Source: a virus. Taken from it: 33,236 nucleotides of DNA. Positions within the stretch are counted from its first letter, which is position 1; every line of letters starts with the position of its first letter. The notes under the pieces are model-generated. The model was not told the origin of the DNA. It saw nothing but the letters and a program-made list of their open reading frames with translations, and ran no database searches. The position numbers and the translations under genes are program-made. Location: the IMG/VR virus record IMGVR_UViG_3300005613_004108, positions 1 to 33,236 of that record; one strand, given 5' to 3'. Shown in pieces: positions 24,307 to 32,721 of this stretch.

Positions 24307-24684
24307 TCATTCACCTCGTAAATATTTGTATTGTTTAGCATATTCTGTTAAAATTTTCTCTGGTCTATGATCATTTATTTCCCAAACTCTTTGCTTCTTC
24401 ATAATAACAGTTTCGCTAGATTTATTTAATTCACTCCTACGTATCACAAATAAAACTAGAAGATAGATATCTTCACTTTCTCGTTCTAAACATAAAAACG
24501 CAATTTCAGATTGATTCCTTCCTGGTACTTCTAACGATAAAAATATATTTGGACCTTTTGGTAATAAGAGAGCATTTTCAATATTGCTTTTTTCTTGTTC
24601 AAATATTTCACCACATAATTCTCGAATTTTCTCTACATTGCTATCTGTTTTTAATTCCTCAAGCAATTCTTTTAAAATCCCCAC
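24307..24684 (-). CDS. Unknown protein, 125 aa, GTG start
   Basis: It starts at a GTG (24684) with AAAAGGAG 8 bases upstream. The N-terminal half is helical and acidic (LKELLEELKTDSNVEKIREL). The centre has two strands (NIFLSLEVPG, SEIAFLCLERESEDIYLLVLFVIRR) and the end is helical. The stop overlaps the start region of the E2-like gene, so it may be co-translated with the cassette. No family is recognised. The alternating strand/helix order could be a small adaptor fold, but no motif supports a function. Confidence 0.6.
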   Translation of the reverse strand: MGILKELLEELKTDSNVEKIRELCGEIFEQEKSNIENALLLPKGPNIFLSLEVPGRNQSEIAFLCLERESEDIYLLVLFVIRRSELNKSSETVIMKKQRVWEINDHRPEKILTEYAKQYKYLRGE

Positions 24685-24687
24685 TTT

Positions 24688-25020
24688 TTAAACTCCTTTT
24701 GGTTTTTTCTTTACATAATACCTTTTATTAGGAGTATCCATCCATTCAACTCTATCAAATGGAACTGATCTCCACCCTTTTTTATCTAAATCATATACGT
24801 GCATAATTTTATTTTTTTGTATAAGACGTAAGATGTTCTCAATATTAACACCCTTTGGATGATCTTGTTTAGGAACTTTTTTGAAGTCTAAGGTACATCT
24901 CATAATTCTATCAATACCATTTTTCTTTTCAAATTTAATTATTACTTCTTTTTCGTCATATACTTTTTTCCAGAATTGTACTGCGCTTAATATAATATCA
25001 GTGTCTAATTGATCTGGCAT
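24688..25020 (-). CDS. WYL_2/Sm-like SH3 barrel phage protein
   Basis: The protein has 110 residues; GGAGG lies 9 bases before the ATG. EVIIKFEKKNGIDRIMRCTL, then FKKVPKQDHP, and HVYDLDKKGWRSVPFDRVEW form the typical pattern of the small SH3-like/WYL_2 (DUF2693) proteins common in T4-type and other large phages. It runs from V.F...G..R.M.CTL to V.D...KGWRSF..D.I. Those proteins are thought to bind nucleic acid or a small ligand but their role is not known. A basic tail (KRYYVKKKPKGV) fits nucleic-acid binding. It lies between the radical SAM gene and the conjugation cassette. Confidence 0.65.
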   Translation of the reverse strand: MPDQLDTDIILSAVQFWKKVYDEKEVIIKFEKKNGIDRIMRCTLDFKKVPKQDHPKGVNIENILRLIQKNKIMHVYDLDKKGWRSVPFDRVEWMDTPNKRYYVKKKPKGV

Positions 25021-26064
25021 TTATTTACCCTCCCGTTTGTCTGAGTGTACTAGGTCGTCCACTTCTTTATTTGTCTCATCAATATATTTACTCATCATTA
25101 AGCATGAGTGGTTACATAACTTACAATAGTGTGTCTTATCTGAGTTTATAGTATTATATAAGGTATGTGGAAGTTGATAAGCTGAATTAAATAAGGTAGT
25201 TACATCATAAGTTGGAGTTGATACGCCTCTAATTCTTAAACACAACCTTATTGAACCATCAGCATCAACTGTTATATTATGGATACCATCTTCTAATTTA
25301 CAATCAAAATTAGAAGGCAAGGTATTAAACATTTGTGGTAATAGCAAGTCCTTCATATGTATAAGCAATTTATTATCGTTTAAAAATTCTTGAAACATTA
25401 TTGCTAGGTCAAATGATGGTTTAACAAGAGATGCTTCATCTCTGACATTTGAGAAATCATAAAACCTATTTTTTGCAATATCAACAAATGTTATATCACT
25501 ATAGATTTCTTCTTCGCTTAATTCTCTAACAAGATCATACAAGAGATGTTGATTATGATTCATTACTGTAATTTCAGCTACTACATCTTTTACTAAACCA
25601 GATGACTGCATCTCCTTTAATCTCTTTAATCCCTCAATACTTTTTTTGATTCTATCTTCATTAACTCCAATTTCGTTAAATATAGGATCAACCGAACTGG
25701 TAAATCCTTCCACGTGATCAACTTCATTAAACAACTTTTTAATTAGAGGTTGAATCTCTGGTGTGTTATTACTAATTATTGTATAATATATCTCGTTATC
25801 ATTACAATAATTAATAATTTCTGATAAACCTTTTCGTAGAAGTGGTTCGCCACCATAAAATATATGGAACATATTAGGATTATGAATTTTCATTTTCCTG
25901 AGTGCTTCAATAACTACATCTGTTGGCATTTCGTTTCTTATATAATATCCTATATTAGGATAAAGATGTGGCATTTTTTCATAATCTCTCACAATTGCGC
26001 AATAGTCACAGTGTAGATTACATAGTCTTGTTAATAACCAGTTTACTATTCTTATTTTACTCAT
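25021..26064 (-). CDS. Radical SAM protein with SPASM/twitch-like C-terminus
   Basis: The protein has 347 residues from the ATG at 26064, with GAAGGAT 7 bases upstream; an ATG at 26082 lies inside the preceding gene. The [4Fe-4S] motif is C15-N-L-H-C19-D-Y-C22 (CxxxCxxC). The GGE motif appears as YGGEPLL, and a SAM-binding strand VVAEITVMNHNQ follows. The C-terminal domain has further Cys: DCKLEDG, RLCLRIRG following DADGSIRL, and the cluster HYCKLCNHSC. That is the layout of SPASM/twitch auxiliary-cluster enzymes which modify peptides or proteins. It is too long and has the wrong C-terminus for QueE. The substrate is unknown; the NSSS-tagged protein encoded directly upstream (gap of 1 base) is a candidate partner by position. 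Confidence 0.8.
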   Translation of the reverse strand: MSKIRIVNWLLTRLCNLHCDYCAIVRDYEKMPHLYPNIGYYIRNEMPTDVVIEALRKMKIHNPNMFHIFYGGEPLLRKGLSEIINYCNDNEIYYTIISNNTPEIQPLIKKLFNEVDHVEGFTSSVDPIFNEIGVNEDRIKKSIEGLKRLKEMQSSGLVKDVVAEITVMNHNQHLLYDLVRELSEEEIYSDITFVDIAKNRFYDFSNVRDEASLVKPSFDLAIMFQEFLNDNKLLIHMKDLLLPQMFNTLPSNFDCKLEDGIHNITVDADGSIRLCLRIRGVSTPTYDVTTLFNSAYQLPHTLYNTINSDKTHYCKLCNHSCLMMSKYIDETNKEVDDLVHSDKREGK

Positions 26065-26065
26065 A

Positions 26066-26446
26066 TTACGATCCTTCTTCATGTATTATTTTTCCACCAT
26101 GCTTTCTAACAAGATCAAGAAATTTTTCTCTTCGATCCATCCAGTTTCGATTTATTTCAGCATAAATAGCAAATTTATTATTATCTAAAATTTTAGAAGT
26201 TTTTTCAAAAGAATCTTTAGACATATTCCAAAATGTATGTGGGACTCCTCTTGCAACTGACACCCAATCACAAGATTCTGCTTGAGCGTATGAAATGAGT
26301 CCTCTTTTATTATTAAAAAATCTAAAGGACTCACCCCATACAAATCGAAATTCCTTCTCTATATCTTTTCTTAATAATTTCTGATCAATTTCAATTATAA
26401 AAGAAGTTGATGAACTATTAGTTACAAAATCGCCTTTTATTTTCAT
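26066..26446 (-). CDS. NSSS-tag protein, 126 aa (family copy 1)
   Basis: It begins MKIKGDFVTNSSSTSFII, the N-terminal signature shared by five proteins in this window. AGGAG precedes the ATG. The body is basic and aromatic (FRFVWGESFRFFNNKRG, FAIYAEINRNWMDRREKF) and differs from the other copies. The protein ends with EEGS, and the radical SAM start follows after one base, so the two are coupled. I know the FV[ST]NSSSSSF N-terminus from many bacterial and phage hypothetical proteins, with no function that I can cite. Conservation of a short N-terminus with unrelated bodies points to a tag that directs or processes the protein. Confidence 0.7.
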   Translation of the reverse strand: MKIKGDFVTNSSSTSFIIEIDQKLLRKDIEKEFRFVWGESFRFFNNKRGLISYAQAESCDWVSVARGVPHTFWNMSKDSFEKTSKILDNNKFAIYAEINRNWMDRREKFLDLVRKHGGKIIHEEGS

Positions 26447-26454
26447 AATAACTC

Positions 26455-28650
26455 CTAATGTAGAGTTAATATTTGATCTGCTTCAAGTTGATCTTCATGC
26501 CTATGAGAAATTAAGTAAATAGATTTTCCAAATTTCAAATTTGTTAAAACTTTTGATACATAACCAATATTTTCTTCATCTAAAGCATCAAAAATTTCAT
26601 CAAACAATAAGATATTAAATTTAACATCTTGAATCGTTGACTGAAGATCTCCAAGTGTTAAAATAGTAGCAATATCAATAACTCTAGTTTGCCCTCCAGA
26701 TAATTGAATCCGGGCATTCGCTCTTGTATAAGTATCAACAACATTAACTGAAATTTTATCTCTAAACTCTCCACCTTTTGTTGGTGCTAAAGTGTCAAAT
26801 GAAACTATATATCGACCATTTGTTAATTTATCCAAATATTCTGATACCTTCACATTCATAAACGGAATTGCTTCATCAATTAACATTGAAGGAATTCCTG
26901 CTGAAGAAAAACCAATCTTCCAAAACTCGAGAATTTCCATTCGAGATGCAACTATGTTTAGTTGTTTAGATGACATCTCAATTTCAATTTCTAGATCTCT
27001 CTTTTTCTTTTTGTAGGAATTTAACTGAGTTTCGTCATATTCTTCATTTTCTTTGTTTTGAATTTGCTTTTGAATATTTGTCATTTGACTTTCAATGTTT
27101 ATAATAGTTTTACCAATTTCGTTAATGTTTCTTTGTATATTTTCTTGCTCCGACATTTTTTGAGTTAACTCGACCTTTTTATTTTCAAGGTCTTTTTTCT
27201 TAGTAACTTTATCAGTATTTAATTTATCAATTTCTTTTTCCCCTAATTCTTCTACTTTATCATATGTGTCGTCTAATCTGGCAGAAACATATCCTAATTC
27301 ATCTGTCTCTTTATGTTGTAAATCTATTTTTTTAGTAGATACATTTTCGAGTTTAAGATTTATTTCTTTAGACTCTTTTGCTAGATTACTATTTAAATCT
27401 TGTACTTGCTCAGATATGGAAATTATATTTTTCATTCCAATATCAAGTTCAACCCCATACTCATTAGTTTTATTCGTTAACAATTGAATAGTTTCTTTAT
27501 TTAAATCTTGTTCACAGAGTGGGCAAGATGAAACTTCAGCATCAATAACTTTTTCTTTGATCTCATCTATTCTATTTTTTAATCCGTTATTTTTAGCTTT
27601 AATAGTTTCAATTTTTAGTTCTAAATGATGACGTTCTTCCTGTGCTTCCTGCGTCAATTTATTTAAAGTATCTTTTAAAGCAGAACTTTCATCTGCTAGT
27701 TTATCAAATTCTACTTTAAACTTATCTTTAATTTCATTCTCTGCTTTATTGGCGCTACTATTTAGCTCCATAGTTTTGATTTCTTTTCTTTTTAATATTG
27801 AATCTTTATCATTTTTAAATTGATTTTCAATGTTGTTCAAGTCATTGTCAACATTGCTTAACTCTGTAATTATTTCTTCAATATTTATTTCTTTACTTTG
27901 TATATTCTCAAGTTCTTCTTCCCATTTATTTACTAATCTCTCATTCTCTTCAAAAGATTTTTTCAATTCTAAAACAGAAACCTTTATATCGTCTTCAAAT
28001 TTTTTCTTAGCTGCTTGTAGTATTTTTATTTGATTGATAGCATCTTCTTGAAGTGCTTTATCTATTGCTATTTTCTTTTCAATTTCTTCTAAATTCTTTT
28101 TAACTTCTTTTAATGTATTATCAATCTTTTTATAAAAATCTTGGTATTGTTGTAAATCAAGAAGCCCTCTAAAAATCTCTTTTTTATCAGAATCTACTAG
28201 ATCTGTAAAGAAGTTTTTTACTTTTTGTCCAAACATAAGAGTATTACTAAATGATTTTCTAGGACAAATAAGTTTTTCAACAACGGGGACAACTTCCTGA
28301 TGACCTTTCATATATGGTTTATCTTCATTATTTTTAAAAAGGTGAACCGTATTTCCTAATCTTGGATATTTATGATATCTATCTACTCGATAAGGAACAT
28401 CATTACTTTTAAATTTTGCCCATGTATGACAACCTTTACCAATTCTATTATTAACTACATCATCACCTCTAGCTCCTTTACTTGTAATACCAAATAAAGT
28501 AAAAGGAAGTGCATCAATGGCCATAGTTTTCCCTATTCCATTTGGTCCTGTAATTAGAACTAAAGAATCATTATTAAATGGTAATATCATTGGATCAATA
28601 TATGGTCCAAAATTTTCCATTCCAATTTCTTGAAATTCTACTTCTCTCAT
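26455..28650 (-). CDS. sbcC: SbcC/Rad50-type recombination ATPase
   Basis: The start at 28650 (MREVEFQEIGMENFGPY) has AGGAG 7 bases upstream and leaves 10 bases after sbcD; an earlier in-frame ATG at 28695 overlaps that gene. It has 731 residues, compact like T4 gp46. In order: N-terminal ATPase half with Walker A GPNGIGKT (35-42); a long coiled coil interrupted by the zinc hook SSCPLCEQDL; the return coil; then LSGGQTRV signature, Walker B ILLFDEIFDAL and H-loop SHRHE. With SbcD it forms a nuclease/ATPase that opens blocked DNA ends and supports recombination-dependent replication. All motifs are intact. Confidence 0.95.
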   Translation of the reverse strand: MREVEFQEIGMENFGPYIDPMILPFNNDSLVLITGPNGIGKTMAIDALPFTLFGITSKGARGDDVVNNRIGKGCHTWAKFKSNDVPYRVDRYHKYPRLGNTVHLFKNNEDKPYMKGHQEVVPVVEKLICPRKSFSNTLMFGQKVKNFFTDLVDSDKKEIFRGLLDLQQYQDFYKKIDNTLKEVKKNLEEIEKKIAIDKALQEDAINQIKILQAAKKKFEDDIKVSVLELKKSFEENERLVNKWEEELENIQSKEINIEEIITELSNVDNDLNNIENQFKNDKDSILKRKEIKTMELNSSANKAENEIKDKFKVEFDKLADESSALKDTLNKLTQEAQEERHHLELKIETIKAKNNGLKNRIDEIKEKVIDAEVSSCPLCEQDLNKETIQLLTNKTNEYGVELDIGMKNIISISEQVQDLNSNLAKESKEINLKLENVSTKKIDLQHKETDELGYVSARLDDTYDKVEELGEKEIDKLNTDKVTKKKDLENKKVELTQKMSEQENIQRNINEIGKTIINIESQMTNIQKQIQNKENEEYDETQLNSYKKKKRDLEIEIEMSSKQLNIVASRMEILEFWKIGFSSAGIPSMLIDEAIPFMNVKVSEYLDKLTNGRYIVSFDTLAPTKGGEFRDKISVNVVDTYTRANARIQLSGGQTRVIDIATILTLGDLQSTIQDVKFNILLFDEIFDALDEENIGYVSKVLTNLKFGKSIYLISHRHEDQLEADQILTLH

Positions 28651-28660
28651 GGCAGGTCTC

Positions 28661-29668
28661 CTAACTTTGTATAGCTTTGAATGCCTCTTTAGCATAAGCT
28701 TCTTTTTTGTCTTCTGGAATTTCTTTTATCTCAAGATATCTAAAAATTTTATCTTCTTGAGACATTGAACTTGTAATTCCTCGATCTGTGATATCTTTTT
28801 CTGTTTTGTCAACTACATGAAAATTGTTTTTAATATCAACCAAATCAACTTTTTCCCTCATGAGAAATTTAACATGATGACCATTTTCTTTTGCTTCTTG
28901 GGCGGCTTTAATTGCGTCATCCTTGTTATCATTTGTAAGTTCAATTTCAATATGTTTTTTATATTGAGTAAGAGGAATACTATCAACTTGAAGCGTATCT
29001 GTATCAACAACTAAGAATCTTTTTTCATCCCCTTTTTCTCCCCAGTCTAATTGAATCAATGATCCAACATAATACAGATTAATATCGTCTCTTATTATTT
29101 CTTGTGGTTTATGATAATGACCAAGAAGAACTAAATCATATTGACCAATTAGATCACTTAATTTAATATCAGAAACAATACTTATTCCAGAATTTAAAAC
29201 TCCTTCATTTAACCCAAAGTGTGATATAAGAATTTTACTTTTATTATTTTTAACTTGATTTCTAAGATCGTGTGAATATGGAATACACATGATATTATCA
29301 TCACCAAATGGAGTTTGACTTATCCATTTAACATTTGGACAATTACTTATTGGTCTTAATGCTGATATTGCACCTGCTCCTTTTCCAGATAAATCGTGAT
29401 TTCCATCTAAAACCCAAAATTCTAAATCTTTATAGTGCTCGAAAAAATCTAACATTATTTCTTGAGCAATTGAATATATCATTGATTTGGTATGATATAT
29501 ATCCCCGCCTATTATCACATGAGCAATGTCATTTTCATAACAATAATTTCCAACTTGATATAATGATCTTTTTATACTATGTAACCGGTCAGGCAAATTA
29601 CTTTCATCTTCAATCTTATCTTGACTATACCGAGATAGATGGAGGTCTGCTATAAATGCAAAGTTCAT
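28661..29668 (-). CDS. sbcD: SbcD/Mre11-type nuclease
   Basis: The protein has 335 residues with the complete metallophosphoesterase set: ADLHL with D8 and H10, IIGGDIYH (GD), DGNHDL (GNHD), KILISHFG (H) and LGHYHKPQ (GHxH). It matches phage T4 gp47 and bacterial SbcD in length and order. The C-terminal about 100 residues are a capping domain rich in Asp/Lys. It is encoded directly upstream of sbcC as usual and overlaps the preceding NSSS-tag gene by 4 bases. It provides Mn-dependent exo/endonuclease activity for recombination and repair. Confidence 0.93.
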   Translation of the reverse strand: MNFAFIADLHLSRYSQDKIEDESNLPDRLHSIKRSLYQVGNYCYENDIAHVIIGGDIYHTKSMIYSIAQEIMLDFFEHYKDLEFWVLDGNHDLSGKGAGAISALRPISNCPNVKWISQTPFGDDNIMCIPYSHDLRNQVKNNKSKILISHFGLNEGVLNSGISIVSDIKLSDLIGQYDLVLLGHYHKPQEIIRDDINLYYVGSLIQLDWGEKGDEKRFLVVDTDTLQVDSIPLTQYKKHIEIELTNDNKDDAIKAAQEAKENGHHVKFLMREKVDLVDIKNNFHVVDKTEKDITDRGITSSMSQEDKIFRYLEIKEIPEDKKEAYAKEAFKAIQS

Positions 29669-30123
29669 GGTTTTTTAATTTCTCCTTTCTTTTTTAAAGT
29701 AACAGAATTTTTATCTTTTTGTAAAAACTCAAAAGTGGAAAGAAAGTCAACATTATTTACTAATGTTTTTATAATATCTTCCTCTTGAACACCTTGTATC
29801 GTATTATTTCCCTCGCCATCAAGTTCTAAGGTTGAAATGGTTAAATTTCGTTGATCACATAGGATTAATATCATATTCCACAAATCCGGATTAATACCAC
29901 TATATCCATAGAGCCATAAATGATCGCCGCTTTTTAAAATTTCAAGTAACTCAGGAAATTCATCATATAATTGTTCATTTGTAGGTTCGTTGCCATCCCC
30001 GTCATGATAAACTTTTTCATATAAACTTTTTATTTCATCCTTTTTTAAATATAAGTTATTAGGAATAAATACTACATATGCAGTTGATGAACTATTAGTT
30101 ATAAAATCAGCCTTTATTTTCAT
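29665..30123 (-). CDS. NSSS-tag protein, 152 aa (family copy 2)
   Basis: It begins MKIKADFITNSSSTAYVV. The body is acidic and has a stretch LEILKSGDHLW...NPDLWNMILILC...LDGEG. This aligns by eye with LQILKSEQTLW...NPPMAFYSLMELL...ESGPD in the copy at 32300-32719, so these two are true paralogues beyond the tag. The C-terminus is a Lys-rich tail (VTLKKKGEIKKP). It overlaps sbcD by 4 bases and the next copy upstream by 4 bases. No catalytic motif is seen. Acidic, strand-rich build could suit a binding or inhibitor protein; that is speculation. Confidence 0.7.
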   Translation of the reverse strand: MKIKADFITNSSSTAYVVFIPNNLYLKKDEIKSLYEKVYHDGDGNEPTNEQLYDEFPELLEILKSGDHLWLYGYSGINPDLWNMILILCDQRNLTISTLELDGEGNNTIQGVQEEDIIKTLVNNVDFLSTFEFLQKDKNSVTLKKKGEIKKP

Positions 30124-30542
30124 TTTTTTATTCCTTCAAGTATTTTTTGAAACTCGTTTTTATGAACATTTAGAAAAACCTCATCTAGATATTTTATATC
30201 TTGACCTCTAATATAACCATCATCTTCTATACCAGTCACCTCCACATCAGCCAGTATAAAATCATCTAACACACATTCTGTAATAACATATGCATCTAAA
30301 GTATCTTCATCAAGGCAATCTCTTTCATGTATAGTTTCACATTTCTTTAATACATTTATTTGCTCATTGACAATTTTCGTTAGTCTTTCTAGATGGTCAT
30401 TGGTAAAAGAGTGTATACTTATCATAGGAAGTATATCTATTTTTTTAATTTCTTCCACGGAAGTATTAAACCAATCAGGAACAGAAACAACTATAAATGA
30501 CGATGAACTTGAGTTAGTTACAAAATCGGTTTTTATTTTCAT
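30120..30542 (-). CDS. NSSS-tag protein, 140 aa (family copy 3)
   Basis: It begins MKIKTDFVTNSSSSSFIV, the most canonical form of the tag. The body is acidic and helical (ERLTKIVNEQINVLKKCETI, then DDFILADVEVTGIEDDGYI). It shares little with copies 1 and 4, and perhaps a weak INVLKKCETI resemblance to the ILKS segment of copies 2 and 5. AGGTAAATG precedes the ATG at 30542. It overlaps copy 2 by 4 bases and lies 5 bases after copy 4, so three tagged genes form an unbroken run. Confidence 0.7.
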   Translation of the reverse strand: MKIKTDFVTNSSSSSFIVVSVPDWFNTSVEEIKKIDILPMISIHSFTNDHLERLTKIVNEQINVLKKCETIHERDCLDEDTLDAYVITECVLDDFILADVEVTGIEDDGYIRGQDIKYLDEVFLNVHKNEFQKILEGIKK

Positions 30543-30547
30543 AACAT

Positions 30548-30892
30548 TTACCTAAGATATTCACAAAAGTGCCATGAAAAATTTTCTGAAGAACCACCAT
30601 CTCGTAAAATATAATCAAAAACTTGACCAATAAGTGTCTCTTGTTCATCACCGAAAATACAATATTCAGCTTTTTCTGGCCTAAAATCCATGTTATTTAA
30701 TTTAGCAGATTCAATTAGTTTTTCTTGTGTATATTTTGGATCATCTTGATAATCATATTCGTCTTTAAATTGCTCAATAAGTTGAGGATTTTCTTTAACA
30801 AAGTCTACTAAATTTCTTCGATATTGACTATTGTTATAAATTATAAAAGCAGTTGAACTGCTATTGGTTACAAAATCAGTTTTTAATTTCAT
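30548..30892 (-). CDS. NSSS-tag protein, 114 aa (family copy 4)
   Basis: The start at the ATG 30892 gives MKLKTDFVTNSSSTAFII, aligned with the other copies, with AGGTGAG upstream; a GTG one codon earlier is also in frame. The ATG overlaps the helicase stop. The body is acidic with YDYQDDPKYTQEKLIESAKL and ends FSWHFCEYLR, unlike the other copies. No further family is recognised. It follows the helicase gene directly. Confidence 0.7.
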   Translation of the reverse strand: MKLKTDFVTNSSSTAFIIYNNSQYRRNLVDFVKENPQLIEQFKDEYDYQDDPKYTQEKLIESAKLNNMDFRPEKAEYCIFGDEQETLIGQVFDYILRDGGSSENFSWHFCEYLR

Positions 30893-32295
30893 CACTCACC
30901 TTTTAAAATACTAAACGCTCCTTCTTCATCAAGTTTTACTACTTTGTTCTTATGAATTAATACATAATTGATTGGCCAACCCTTTTTAATATAAAATTCT
31001 CGACGTTTATAAAATGTACTTGCCATTCTTCGGCATCCATAATCAATCATATCAATTATAATTGGAGTTTGTTTCCCTTCTTTTATTCTATTTATTCTAC
31101 CTGTTAATTGTTCTACATTTGAAATTGGAGATGTCATAATAACACAATCCTTTTGCGGGGCGTCAATTCCATCTCTACATTTACCAGGAGTTGCAAAAGT
31201 TATTTGTGCATTAAGTGCATCTAATTTTTCAGATTTATAAAACCTAGATTTGCTATTTGATTTTAACCAATCAAATAGTTCGTCAATCAGGTTAATTCTT
31301 TCAAGTATACAAATAATTTGACGATCCTTTTTTAATCGACCGAGAAGCCGCCTAATCGACTCCATGAACGGTTTTGACTTCCGAATCATATTGAGGTATC
31401 TAGATCTCTGGAAATCGCCGTCCCAATGGATATACCGCCATCTGTATGGTGTATCTATTTGATAATCTAGAAGGATTGCAGTAACTCTAGCATCCATTGT
31501 TCCTGTGAGATCATCATCTTCAAATACTTCACCCAGATGAAAATTTATTATATCTCCATTACCATCATATCTATATGGAGTTGCACTCAACCCATATGTA
31601 TAACGAGCTGGAATATGAATAGAACATTCTGAAAAGGTTGGGGCTCCAACTGAAGTATGAACTTCATCTGCAATAAAGATTCCAATGTTAGCTTTCCTAA
31701 GTGATATTAAAAAGTCTTTTCTACGTCTCTTAAGTAAAGATATAAAGGTTTGCACTGTCGTTATTGTCACTGGTTTTCTCAAATCTTTTTCAAATGTTGC
31801 TGATGCTAATCTTGAAATATTATCTTCTTTTAAATTAGTAAATTGTAAAAGTCTTTCTTTCCATTGATCAGCAAGACTATCTCTGTGTACTAAAATTATA
31901 GATTTTTTCTTTCGTTCGGCAATCATATAAATAGAAATTACAGTTTTTCCAACACCAGGTGCCAATTGCAAAATACCATTTTCATTTTGAAGCATATAAT
32001 CCATAGCTTTTTGTTGAACTTCACCTCTAGGTTTGATGTTGTGCTTGATATTAATTGAGGCACCTTCCTGTTGATGATTCTCAAGATTGACTGTAGGAAT
32101 AAATTTATGAATCGGAAAATTCCTTGGTACTAAAAGGAATTTTTCCGACTCAAGATAAAATTTATTTATTACATAATTAGATGTATTATATGATTGTGTT
32201 CTCCTCTCCAAAAATTCCTTGATTCTTATATAGAAATCTCTATGTTCATATTTTTTTGGTATTAGTAAACCAGATTTTTTTATAACGTTAATCAT
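30892..32295 (-). CDS. SF2 DNA helicase, UvsW/XPB-like
   Basis: The protein has 467 residues. In order: an N-terminal about 85-residue domain, motif I LAPGVGKT (111-118), motif Ia ILVHRDSLADQW, motif Ib TTVQTF (179-184), motif II ADEVH (209-213), motif III YGLSATP (234-240), and motif VI QLTGRINRIKEG in the C-terminal RecA-like domain. Length and motif form resemble phage helicases of the T4 UvsW and T5 D10 type and the XPB/RAD25 branch. These act in branch migration, origin control and recombination-dependent replication. It fits with SbcCD encoded downstream. AAAGG lies upstream of the ATG. Confidence 0.9.
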   Translation of the reverse strand: MINVIKKSGLLIPKKYEHRDFYIRIKEFLERRTQSYNTSNYVINKFYLESEKFLLVPRNFPIHKFIPTVNLENHQQEGASINIKHNIKPRGEVQQKAMDYMLQNENGILQLAPGVGKTVISIYMIAERKKKSIILVHRDSLADQWKERLLQFTNLKEDNISRLASATFEKDLRKPVTITTVQTFISLLKRRRKDFLISLRKANIGIFIADEVHTSVGAPTFSECSIHIPARYTYGLSATPYRYDGNGDIINFHLGEVFEDDDLTGTMDARVTAILLDYQIDTPYRWRYIHWDGDFQRSRYLNMIRKSKPFMESIRRLLGRLKKDRQIICILERINLIDELFDWLKSNSKSRFYKSEKLDALNAQITFATPGKCRDGIDAPQKDCVIMTSPISNVEQLTGRINRIKEGKQTPIIIDMIDYGCRRMASTFYKRREFYIKKGWPINYVLIHKNKVVKLDEEGAFSILKGE

Positions 32296-32299
32296 TTTT

Positions 32300-32719
32300 T
32301 TATTTTCCTTTGAAAATCTCTTTAAGACCCGTATCTTTTAATACATTATCAGTTAATGATAGAAATGCCTTCATTATACTTTCTTTACTTACTGATATTA
32401 CTTTTCCATCATCTGGACCACTTTCAAAATTTAATAAAATTAATCCTTTATTTTCTAATAATTCCATTAAAGAATAAAATGCCATAGGGGGATTCATATC
32501 GTCTGTCCAAAGAGTTTGCTCACTTTTTAGTATTTGCAATCCATTAACTAAACCATCAATATAATAGTCAGGAGTTGTTTCGTCTTCTTCATCTATCATA
32601 TAATCGTGATAACTCATTGTTTCAAATATTTCTTGTTCAGTAAAAGTAAGATCTTCTGAAACAGCTACTATAAATGAAGTAGACGAACTATTAGTTACAA
32701 AATCAGATTTTATTTTCAT
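32300..32719 (-). CDS. NSSS-tag protein, 139 aa (family copy 5)
   Basis: It begins MKIKSDFVTNSSSTSFIV. The body is acidic (YMIDEEDETTPDYYIDG) and contains LQILKSEQTLW...MAFYSLMELLENKGLILLNF, which aligns with copy 2. Copies 2 and 5 therefore form a closer pair separated by the helicase and two other tagged genes, as expected from tandem duplication and divergence. It lies 2 bases from queD and 4 from the helicase. No catalytic motif is seen. Confidence 0.7.
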   Translation of the reverse strand: MKIKSDFVTNSSSTSFIVAVSEDLTFTEQEIFETMSYHDYMIDEEDETTPDYYIDGLVNGLQILKSEQTLWTDDMNPPMAFYSLMELLENKGLILLNFESGPDDGKVISVSKESIMKAFLSLTDNVLKDTGLKEIFKGK

Positions 32720-32721
32720 GA

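Noticed and set aside
25021-26064. QueE (7-carboxy-7-deazaguanine synthase)
   Set aside because: The protein is about 100 residues too long and has extra Cys clusters of the SPASM/twitch type; the generic CxxxCxxC motif alone does not support QueE.
29335-29655. Plus-strand open frame of 106 codons antisense to sbcD
   Set aside because: The opposite strand encodes an intact SbcD with all motifs; the frame has no domain and no Shine-Dalgarno sequence.
26066-32719. NSSS N-terminus as a lipoprotein or Sec signal peptide
   Set aside because: There is no hydrophobic core of adequate length and no lipobox Cys; the segment is polar (DFVTNSSS) with only a short FIV strand after it.
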